Position numbers and translations under genes: made by a program. The notes beneath the pieces were generated by a model, which saw nothing but the letters and a program-made list of their open reading frames with translations, was not told where the DNA came from and did not search any database. This document shows positions 8,769 to 15,738 of a stretch of DNA of 64,000 nt, one piece after another; the stretch's first letter is position 1; each line of letters starts with the position of its first letter. Origin of the DNA: Roseivirga sp. BDSF3-8 (GTDB taxonomy: Bacteria > Bacteroidota > Bacteroidia > Cytophagales > Cyclobacteriaceae). The stretch covers positions 1,215,001 through 1,279,000 of the forward strand of contig NZ_JBGNFV010000001.1 of assembly GCF_041449215.1 (NCBI RefSeq). Reading direction: 5' to 3'.

Positions 8769-9500
8769 TCAAAATTTAGTATCAATTTCAACATCCCTGA
8801 CGAGGCTATTTAAGAGATTATCAAAAGCCTCGTTTGGGGTTTTATTACCTGAAAGGCTAGAAACCATATTTCCTATGTGAAAACGACAATAAACTCCCCT
8901 TCTAGGATTATATAGCCCAGCATACTCCCAATTACTTTGGTTGCTAACCTGCCTTAAAGCCAAATAAAGAAAAAGCTGTTTAAAGTCACTAGATTTAAAA
9001 TTTCTAGTGACAGTTTTTATTTCAAATAATGTGGTGCCAATTGACAAATCTGCCTCCAGCTTTGGGATAAATCCAAAACCTTTTATCTCAGGCTTGAACT
9101 CAACTTTATCGCCGCTAAATTTATTGAGAAATTCTAAAATATTTTCAGTGATTTTTTTAACATCATCCTCTTCATCATTACTCAAAATCACGTCAATGCC
9201 ACTATCGCCTTCAGACCTCCAAATTAATTTCACAACTTTTCTTAAAATAAGTCTCATTTTATCAATATCAGTCAAGAATTCCTCAACCTTACATTCATTT
9301 CTATATATCTCTGCTGAGATATTAAAAGCCACCTCTGATACTAAATCATATCTTAACTCACCTGATTTCAGAATAGAATTAGTATTAATTTTAATAACTT
9401 GAGTTTCATTATAAACCCTGATAAAATTAGGAGTTAATAGCGGGAAATTTGACTTCCAAACAGCACTGAATTTTTCAGCAATATCCCTTTCATTAATCAT
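8769..9500 (-). CDS. Putative PD-(D/E)XK nuclease-like partner of the reverse transcriptase
   Basis: The 243-residue protein has no family I can name, but its C-terminal half shows a PD-(D/E)XK-like core. EADLSIG, then TTLFEIKT (Asp, then E-x-K on the next strand), is followed by an amphipathic helix with Gln (SDFKQLFLYLALRQ) and a closing GLYNPRRG turn. The N-terminal half is helical. Its ATG overlaps the stop of the reverse transcriptase gene (ATGA, 9497-9500), which implies translational coupling and a joint function. AT content is higher than in the flanking genes, as for the reverse transcriptase, suggesting joint horizontal acquisition. The nuclease assignment is inference from motif layout. 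Confidence 0.62.
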   Translation of the reverse strand: MINERDIAEKFSAVWKSNFPLLTPNFIRVYNETQVIKINTNSILKSGELRYDLVSEVAFNISAEIYRNECKVEEFLTDIDKMRLILRKVVKLIWRSEGDSGIDVILSNDEEDDVKKITENILEFLNKFSGDKVEFKPEIKGFGFIPKLEADLSIGTTLFEIKTVTRNFKSSDFKQLFLYLALRQVSNQSNWEYAGLYNPRRGVYCRFHIGNMVSSLSGNKTPNEAFDNLLNSLVRDVEIDTKF

Positions 9501-11092
9501 ACCAAAACTTGTTTATTTTTCTGTTTCCTTTCCTTAAACCAGTCCCTTACTATTATTTCTTCCTCACCAAAAGATTTTTTATTATGTTCTCTCCAATGTC
9601 TTCCCTCATCTGCAAGAAAATAAGATGAATATATTACAGCCCGTCTTTCCCAAGTTGTAAGAGTATTAAACTGATTTTTAACATCTACTAGCCAATAGTG
9701 GCAATCCCAATTAGTCATTGCAACAATTATTTGACGCCTTAATAGGTGACTTGTTTCACTTTCAAATAGCTCAATAAAGAGGGATTCCTTTTCTGAAGAA
9801 TATTTAAGAGACAAAATTTGAATTATATAATTCAAATTTAATTCTATCTTAGTTAGATAACTCTCATTTATAAACAATTCAATCAAGCTATTATCAATTA
9901 AATCTTGGACATATTCCTCAAGTCCCTCGTATATACTGCGAACAGCCCTCATAATAGTTGTAAAAACCGGAGATAAAGTTATTAAGTTACTATGGTCCAA
10001 AAGGATTCGTAGTGCTTGTAATTGATCATTTTTTGAGAGGGCTTTAATAGCACTAATTGCTTGCTTAGTTACTGTTTGGTCAATTCTGGTTTTGTTTACT
10101 TCTTTAGAAAGGATACCTATAATATCAATTTCTCGAATTGCATTTTTCAATTCCTCATAATCTTCAACTGCAGAGGCAGAATAAGGGTCGAATCTAATTG
10201 AAATATTCAAAAGCTTTTGTTCATCTTCCAGTCCCGTTTCATCAACTGGACTAGGATCAAGGAAGTTATGAATATCAATAAACTCGGCTGAATTTAATAT
10301 TTTGGTTTTACCCTTTTGAAGTCCAAGCTGATCATTGGATAGCTTTTCAGATAATAATATTAAAACTTTATAAGCTTCTGATTCACTTTTACAAAAAATT
10401 GTATAATCATCGGCATATCTGCAAAAAACAATACGTCTTGAGAATAAATGAAAATCGGCATGATTCAATGCTAATTCAGCTAATAGTCTAGAAGCTGGCC
10501 CCCCAACTGGAAGTCCGTATGAAATTGTTCTAGAAAAGTGACTGAGTAATTTAATTATCTTTTTAGGCGTATCGCTAGATGGGTCAAGTCTTTTTAGTTC
10601 ATTTTCCAACTTATGATGATTAACCCTCGGGTAGAAATTAGAGATGTCAGTCTGTAATACAAATGAGTGAGATTTCGCATGCTCAACGCATTGCCTTTTA
10701 TAATCAATCCAATTAGAATCTTTAAAAAGGGCGCCTTTCTCCTTATTCCATTCAAATCTATAGGAAAAAACAATTTTTTCCTCTTCCTTTAATCTAGAGC
10801 TTTCAATTTTTTCGGCCATTGAAATTACAAGGCCTAAAAAATACGCATTCCAAAACGGTTCTATCAGAGTTGCTTTCCTAAACCCATAATACCCTACCTG
10901 ACTCAATTTGACCAACGTTAGGGGTGGTGACTGATTTATGGCTTTATCAAAATCAGCATGATATGAACCTAATAATTTCAATACCTCGTCATACATCTCT
11001 TCAAATAAGTACCTTTCAAAAGGGAAAGGAAAAATATCTGTATCCCCAAATTGGATAATATTTTGCAGTGCCTTTTCAAAATTTGATTTCAT
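9497..11092 (-). CDS. Reverse transcriptase of the Abi/UG type, probable phage defence
   Basis: The 531-residue product has a reverse transcriptase core. Motif A is LQTDISNFYPRV (about 145-156), the fingers/palm segment is GLPVGGPASRLLAELAL (about 195-210), the catalytic YADD is in FCRYADDYTIFC (about 225), and LGLQKGKTKI is the thumb-proximal lysine motif. After residue about 290 there is no maturase or endonuclease domain but a roughly 240-residue all-helical, repeat-like extension. That layout is typical of the unknown-group/Abi reverse transcriptases (AbiA, AbiK, DRT systems), which act in anti-phage defence. It is not a group II intron protein, and no intron RNA domains are visible. It forms a two-gene unit with the downstream nuclease-like gene. 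The exact UG class cannot be set by eye. Confidence 0.8.
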   Translation of the reverse strand: MKSNFEKALQNIIQFGDTDIFPFPFERYLFEEMYDEVLKLLGSYHADFDKAINQSPPLTLVKLSQVGYYGFRKATLIEPFWNAYFLGLVISMAEKIESSRLKEEEKIVFSYRFEWNKEKGALFKDSNWIDYKRQCVEHAKSHSFVLQTDISNFYPRVNHHKLENELKRLDPSSDTPKKIIKLLSHFSRTISYGLPVGGPASRLLAELALNHADFHLFSRRIVFCRYADDYTIFCKSESEAYKVLILLSEKLSNDQLGLQKGKTKILNSAEFIDIHNFLDPSPVDETGLEDEQKLLNISIRFDPYSASAVEDYEELKNAIREIDIIGILSKEVNKTRIDQTVTKQAISAIKALSKNDQLQALRILLDHSNLITLSPVFTTIMRAVRSIYEGLEEYVQDLIDNSLIELFINESYLTKIELNLNYIIQILSLKYSSEKESLFIELFESETSHLLRRQIIVAMTNWDCHYWLVDVKNQFNTLTTWERRAVIYSSYFLADEGRHWREHNKKSFGEEEIIVRDWFKERKQKNKQVLV

Positions 11093-11165
11093 AGTATTCT
11101 GAATCTTTTTGTACGATTTGTTGCAACTCTTTTTTATAGTTGTAGAAAACCATTAGGTAGTATAT

Positions 11166-11196
11166 AAGGTATCAAAATTAGTCATTCTGATACCTT
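11166..11196 (-). promoter_or_regulatory. Inverted repeat enclosing a TAnnTTTG box upstream of the reverse transcriptase
   Basis: Perfect 9-bp arms AAGGTATCA (11166-11174) and TGATACCTT (11188-11196) flank 13 bp. The minus strand carries TAATTTTG (11173-11180), a match to the Bacteroidota -7 element, overlapping one arm. It is about 75 bp before the reverse transcriptase ATG. It could be an operator over the promoter, or a hairpin of a short leader or non-coding RNA. There is no T-run, so it is not a good terminator. Confidence 0.4.
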
Positions 11197-11420
11197 TATG
11201 AAAAATTTCAACAAGTGATCATAGAACCCACTAATCTTTTACCAATAAAAAAAATACTTCTCATTGCCTATATGTGGGTGTTTTACATCCGGAGAATACA
11301 AGCACTGAAAGGCTTGCTCCAGGAGATAGACACGGAATATTAACAGCTATTACCCTTAAGGTAGCCATAGCTATCATGCTAAACAGTAATTCCCCTCCTG
11401 TGGGAGAGGCCCGGCTTTCA

Positions 11421-11460
11421 GTGGTCCGACACTCGGTGGTCCGACACTCGGTGGTCCGGC
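11421..11460. repeat. Short tandem repeat, 15-bp period, about 2.7 copies
   Basis: The unit GTGGTCCGACACTCG occurs at 11421-11435 and 11436-11450, followed by a partial third copy (GTGGTCCGGC, 11451-11460). It lies in the roughly 420-bp gene-free interval between the reverse transcriptase and DUF418 genes and is GC-rich against an AT-rich background. The rest of 11093-11511 holds the inverted repeat upstream of the reverse transcriptase and nothing else I recognise. Confidence 0.7.
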
Positions 11461-11511
11461 TTTCTGCATCCTGTATTCGGGTGGTACAATATTAATGTCT
11501 CAGGCAGTCCC

Positions 11512-12786
11512 TCACTTTTTATCCCTAGCCTCATTAAAGCTCCTGTAAGTAAGCTTTCTCCATACCCACTCCAAAGGCCCCTGCTCAAACCTGCTCATCC
11601 ATAACCAGCTTAGTCCTATCTGTATAAACCAAATGATGACTACAACCCCCAATAGCTCCACCCTGGAAAACTGATTGTACTTCCCTAAGCCATACCCATA
11701 GAATAGCAGCCCTAACAAGATATTCTGGAAGATATAATTAGAAAGAGCCGCTCTACCCACTTTAGAGATCATGTCCAACCGGGAAGAAACAAGAAATTTC
11801 TGATACAGCCCATTTAGGGTCAGTACATAGCCTACACCTAGTATTTCTTTAGGGAAGGTGAAAAGCCAGCCTTTCCAGACATCCGTTACTGGCTCAAAAT
11901 ATTCATACGTCCAATGATAATACCTTACATAATTAATGATCAAGCCAATACCTAGTACCGCCAGAGATATGGCCCAGTAGTGCTTCCAATGGTGATAATC
12001 ATGAAATATACCGGACCGGTAAAGCACTATGCCCAGGATCATAACAATCAATGAAGGGAATAACAGGCTCTGATAATAAACCAGCCCTTTGTGTACACTC
12101 GCATGATCATATGTTTCCATTACCCCGGTCAAATACGTTTCCTTTTTAGCCTCCACCCGGGTAGTGTCAGGCTCTTTTTGACGGGTGCGGCTTTCCCAAA
12201 AACTAATCTTCTTAAGGTCTGCGCCTGTCCGTTCAGCTACCGGGATATTGATTGCTGCTCTGTAATCCCTTTGCCATTTATTCACTTTTTGAGTTTGCTC
12301 GTAAGACCCGCCTAGCTGCAGCACGCATAAGAAGCCCACAATTATCAGTAAGCTCGTAGTCTTAAAGGACCTGAACGGAAACAGCAAGAAACCGCATAGG
12401 GCATAATGATATAAAACATCACCATCCCAGATAAAATAAGCATGAATAACCCCGATAACGAATAGCCAGAGTAGCCTCCGGGCATAAATATCCATGGCGC
12501 GAAGCCCTAACTGCTTTTTCTCTAGCCGTTCAAGAAAAATGTAAAAACCCACGCCAAATAACAGCGCAAACATGGTGTAAAACTTCCCCTGAGTTAGGAA
12601 GTAGACCCAAAACCGGGTGGAATAGTCTATGGCTCCTTCGTAACCGTACTTCCAGGGACTCCACGGGTTGGGGTAAGCGAAGTTTTCACTATTGATAAAC
12701 AGAATCCCAAGGATGGCTATTCCCCTCAGGAAGTCCAGAGAGCGGATTCTGCCGGCAGATTCAGTTGCTTTTATTGATGTGGCCAT
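11512..12786 (-). CDS. DUF418 (YeiB-type) polytopic membrane protein
   Basis: The 424-residue protein begins with the characteristic SLDFLRGIAILGILFIN motif. It has about ten hydrophobic segments and a C-terminal DUF418 region (from about 250, including the GRAALSNYIFQNI segment). The loop with FYTMFALLFGVGFYIF is also typical. The family is related to acyltransferase-3/heparan N-acetyltransferase-like membrane proteins, but a biochemical role is not established. It sits alone on the minus strand, divergent from the secreted-protein gene at 12959. Confidence 0.88.
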   Translation of the reverse strand: MATSIKATESAGRIRSLDFLRGIAILGILFINSENFAYPNPWSPWKYGYEGAIDYSTRFWVYFLTQGKFYTMFALLFGVGFYIFLERLEKKQLGLRAMDIYARRLLWLFVIGVIHAYFIWDGDVLYHYALCGFLLFPFRSFKTTSLLIIVGFLCVLQLGGSYEQTQKVNKWQRDYRAAINIPVAERTGADLKKISFWESRTRQKEPDTTRVEAKKETYLTGVMETYDHASVHKGLVYYQSLLFPSLIVMILGIVLYRSGIFHDYHHWKHYWAISLAVLGIGLIINYVRYYHWTYEYFEPVTDVWKGWLFTFPKEILGVGYVLTLNGLYQKFLVSSRLDMISKVGRAALSNYIFQNILLGLLFYGYGLGKYNQFSRVELLGVVVIIWFIQIGLSWLWMSRFEQGPLEWVWRKLTYRSFNEARDKK

Positions 12787-12958
12787 GTAAATAGTTGCGG
12801 TACCTGTATTAGCGTATCATAGCCCTAATTCGGTAAATTAATGCCATTTAACTATTTTTACACGCCAAATAAACACGAATTCCGGTCAGAACAGCAGCCG
12901 ATGAACAGCGAACACCTCCGGGAACGTGGTCTTACGCTACTATCTGGCGAAAAATCAT

Positions 12959-13830
12959 ATGATTCCCATGAGATCCTGTCTTACACTCTTATTCGTTTTT
13001 GTTATCTCTGTCGCCATAGGCCAGCAAAGCCAAACGATTGATCTTAGATGGAAGATCGATAATAATGACACCCTCACCTACGGCACCGTAATGAAGGACA
13101 TAGAACCTTCATCCGTAGAAATGGACTTTGGCGGCTTGCTCCGCTCACTTTCAGATAGTACCTCTAAAGGCATTGACAATAGCAAACCACTGTTCAGGGA
13201 GCTTAATGAACGCATTAGGAACCTGGACTATGTAACCACTCTTACCGCTAATGAGGAGGGTGTGGTAGACATACTCATGTCTGCCCAGCCCACAAGCACC
13301 ACGGATGAGACGGACTCAAAAGCCGGCAAAACGGCGAAAGGATCAAAGTCAATAGGCCAGGGAGTCGTGTTACGCGGCTCGGTATATGAGTCAGGCGGTG
13401 TTCACAGCTTCTGGCTGAAGAGTCAGCAAAAGAATATGGTTGCCCTGCTTTTTGAGCTACCTGCTGGCCCGGTAAAAGTGGGAGACAAGTGGCCTCTGGA
13501 TGTTAGCTTGATTTCCAATGACCAGAACTTTGCATGCGATAGTGCCTATAGGGTAAATGAAGTAACCCTTACAGAAATCAAAGAAGTAGAAGGGGAGACA
13601 GTCGCTGTATTAAAGTATAATGTAGTAGAGTATGTAGATGGTGACTTTATCCTTCCTTATGGGGGGCAGGGGCCAAAAGACCCACCATGCTCATGTTTTC
13701 GTGTCAGGGGGTCGCTGAGTTTTCTATCGATAAAGGGCGTTGGCTCACTTATGATGCACTCATGAGTATGAAAGCCAGTGGTGCCATGAATGCTAAGAAA
13801 ACCACTAAATTCACCTTAGTGCAGGAATAA
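12959..13830 (+). pseudogene. Secreted protein gene with a frameshift near 13660-13690
   Basis: Reading starts best at 12959 (MIPMRSCLTLLFVFVISVAIGQ), a clear signal peptide, giving an exported protein of unknown family. In this frame the product runs to a stop at 13763-13765, but its last 25 or so residues look non-native. From about 13684 another frame, ending at the TAA 13828-13830, encodes a convincing C-terminus (TMLMFSCQGVAEFSIDKGRW, then LTYDALMSMKASGAMNA...). The two frames join if one base is gained or lost in the G6/G4/A4 homopolymers of 13661-13678. Either the gene is broken or the assembly has an indel there. The intact protein would have about 290 residues. An upstream ATG at 12926 would hide the signal peptide and is less likely. 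Confidence 0.65.
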
Positions 13831-13835
13831 GTTGA

Positions 13836-13961
13836 GACTGCGTGGCACTAAGCCACTTTGATATAAGCACTTTTTATAGTGATGATAGCTACCCGCTTAC
13901 TATTACCATGAAGGCAGGTGACCACCAACCTGGAGAAACGATAAAATATTGGAGCAAATAA
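13836..13961 (+). pseudogene. Possible C-terminal gene remnant
   Basis: A stop-bounded 41-codon frame between the frameshifted gene and the insertion sequence reads ALSHFDISTFYSDDSYPLT, then ITMKAGDHQPGETIKYWSK, then a stop. It looks like a beta-rich protein terminus rather than random sequence, but it has no start codon near its beginning. It may be a leftover of a gene lost around the IS insertion. Weak. Confidence 0.25.
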
Positions 13962-13978
13962 GCCCTTTAAAACAAAAG

Positions 13979-14020
13979 AGGCTGTCTCAAAAGTGTTGAG
14001 GCAGCCTTTACTTTTTTCTT
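13979..14020 (+). terminator. Terminator-like hairpin in the left IS end
   Basis: AGGCTGTCTCAA (13979-13990) pairs with TTGAGGCAGCCT (13996-14007), with one T/G wobble and a 5-nt loop. TTTACTTTTTTCTT follows. It would stop plus-strand transcription entering the element from the secreted-protein gene. Confidence 0.6.
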
Positions 14021-14085
14021 TCCAGGCTCATCTGCTGTAAATGCTATTGATGATCTGTTTTCTTTTGGCGAAGAAAACAGGCTCT

Positions 14086-15615
14086 CTATGAAGCCTTTTT
14101 GAGCAGGTTATGTGCAATAGCCAGTAGTCCGGCTTCTATTTCGACTTTCTCTGTTCCCCGCATCATAAATCTGCGGAAGCCCCGGTTGTGTTTGATGGCT
14201 GCGAACACAGTTTCTACATCTGCCGGTCGCTGCTTGCGATGAGCTATTCCCTGGTCACTCATAAGCATATCCCGCACTTTTTGCTTGTGAGTTCTAAGGT
14301 TATGATTGATCTCAACTATCCGGTTGCCTTTTGCTTTAAAACAACCGCTCCTTAATGGACACTCCAGGCAGTTTCTGGCCTGATATTGTGCATAAGTTTG
14401 TTCATAACCCGACTTAGTTTTTGTTTTTCGCTTTCCTATATGATCCATTGGCTGGCCTGCCGGGCAATAGATCTTATCCTGCTCTTCGTTGTAATGCAGG
14501 TTCTGAGATTTAGATATGTCTTGCTTCCATTTTCTGGTTTGCTCCTTATGGAAGTAATTATACTTTACATAGGCCTTCTCTACTTTATCTTTCAGATAGT
14601 CATAGTTCTCTTCGCTACCATATCCTGCATCAGCGCATATAGTGTCAGGCAGGGTGTTATATAACTGCTGATAGTTCTTAAGATGGGGTTGTAACGTTAG
14701 GGTGTCGGTAGGATTTTGATGGATCGTGTAGTTTACCAAGTATTGATTGGAGGTGCTGATCTGAAGGTTATAGCCCGGCTTGAGCTGTCCATTTCGCATA
14801 TGGTCTTCCTTCATCATCATAAAGGTTGCATCGTGGTCAGTCTTTGAATAGCTGTTTCGTTGTCCCAGTATAGCTTGCTTCTGCTGGTATTCAGCCAGCT
14901 TCCCAGGCCAGTTTTTTCGTGCATAGGTAAGCTTCTGCCTCTTCCCTTTTGCTATCTTCTTGCCCGTGAGTGCCTGGTCAATCCTATCAATAGTATCACT
15001 AACCTTTCGAGCATCGATTTTGCTAAAATCAGGCTTTTCCTGATATAACTCGTCTTCTGCCACCCGCTGGGTATAGTCCCACAACTCTTCAAGCTGTTGG
15101 CTTATCTTTTCGGTATTGGTCTTAATAGACCTGCCCCACACAAACGTGTAGCGATTAGCCTGGGCTTCTATCTTGGTGCCGTCGGTGTAAACTGTCTTTA
15201 AGTCCAGTAGGCCCTCATCAACTAAGAACATTACAATCTGAGCAAAGATCACCTTCAGGCTATCTTTCAACCGATCGCATCGAAAACGGGCAATAGTGTT
15301 ATGGTCAGGCTTGTTCATACCTGCCAACCACATGAAGTGAACGTTTTGACCAATAGCTGCCTCCAACTTGCGGGTAGAGTAGATATTACTCATATACCCG
15401 TAAATCAATATTTTAAGCAGCATCCTTGGATGATATACTGATGTACCGCCAGGCTTATAACCAGTCAATAGAGGGGCAATATCAAGACGATCGACCACTT
15501 CGTTGACCACCCGAACTGGATGGTCTGCCTCTATTAACTCCTCCAGGCTCGGAGGTAAAAGCATAATTTGCTTGGGGTTGTAGTCTTTAAAAACTATCTT
15601 TTCGCTTATTGACAC
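14086..15615 (-). CDS. IS1182-family transposase
   Basis: The 509-residue transposase has an N-terminal DUF772-type domain (PPSLEELIEADHPVRVVNEV, then PRMLLKILIYGYMSNIYSTRKLE) and a DDE catalytic core. The first Asp is in LKTVYTDGTKIEA, the second in TICADAGYGSEENYDYL and the Glu probably in the C-terminal RRPADVETVFAAIKHNRGFRRF-like region. A Cys cluster (CLECPLRSGC) before the C-terminus is typical of IS1182/IS5-related transposases. Length and motifs are complete with no frameshift, so the enzyme may be active. It catalyses cut-and-paste transposition of the surrounding element. Confidence 0.93.
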   Translation of the reverse strand: MSISEKIVFKDYNPKQIMLLPPSLEELIEADHPVRVVNEVVDRLDIAPLLTGYKPGGTSVYHPRMLLKILIYGYMSNIYSTRKLEAAIGQNVHFMWLAGMNKPDHNTIARFRCDRLKDSLKVIFAQIVMFLVDEGLLDLKTVYTDGTKIEAQANRYTFVWGRSIKTNTEKISQQLEELWDYTQRVAEDELYQEKPDFSKIDARKVSDTIDRIDQALTGKKIAKGKRQKLTYARKNWPGKLAEYQQKQAILGQRNSYSKTDHDATFMMMKEDHMRNGQLKPGYNLQISTSNQYLVNYTIHQNPTDTLTLQPHLKNYQQLYNTLPDTICADAGYGSEENYDYLKDKVEKAYVKYNYFHKEQTRKWKQDISKSQNLHYNEEQDKIYCPAGQPMDHIGKRKTKTKSGYEQTYAQYQARNCLECPLRSGCFKAKGNRIVEINHNLRTHKQKVRDMLMSDQGIAHRKQRPADVETVFAAIKHNRGFRRFMMRGTEKVEIEAGLLAIAHNLLKKAS

Positions 15616-15681
15616 AACTCAAGATATCACATCTTGGAAAGCGGGGGTAGTAATGCCCTCGCTTTTTTTATGGCCAACTCC

Positions 15682-15716
15682 AAAAAAAAGAGGCTGCCTT
15701 TTGAGACAGCCTCTTT
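15682..15716 (-). terminator. Terminator hairpin in the right IS end
   Basis: On the minus strand AAAGAGGCTG pairs with CAGCCTCTTT (plus-strand 15707-15716 and 15687-15696) and an uninterrupted T-run follows. It is well placed to end the GH16 transcript and to shield the transposase gene from read-through. Confidence 0.65.
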
Positions 15717-15738
15717 GTTTTACTATCGTCTTACCTGA

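Larger units (their letters stand above)
13974..15716 (-). mobile_element. IS1182-family insertion sequence, apparently intact
   Basis: An element of about 1.74 kb is bounded by terminal inverted repeats. AGAGGCTGTCTCAAAAG occurs on the plus strand from 13977 and, as its reverse complement, ends near 15715. Similarity extends a few bases further outward (AAAACA...). It carries a single full-length transposase gene on the minus strand. I see no clear target duplication, because the outer bases are A/T-rich and partly palindromic. Each end forms a hairpin followed by a T-run pointing inward. The exact outer boundary is uncertain by several bases. Confidence 0.82.

Noticed and set aside
9497-11092. 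Group II intron or retron
   Set aside because: No maturase X or HNH domain, no intron domain V/VI hairpin and no msr/msd-like inverted structure adjacent to the gene; the helical C-terminus fits Abi/UG enzymes better.
11166-11196. Intrinsic terminator
   Set aside because: The AT-rich stem is not followed by a T-run on either strand at the right place; a promoter/operator reading fits better.
11421-11460. CRISPR array
   Set aside because: The 15-bp units are directly abutting with no spacers, and there are only about 2.7 copies.
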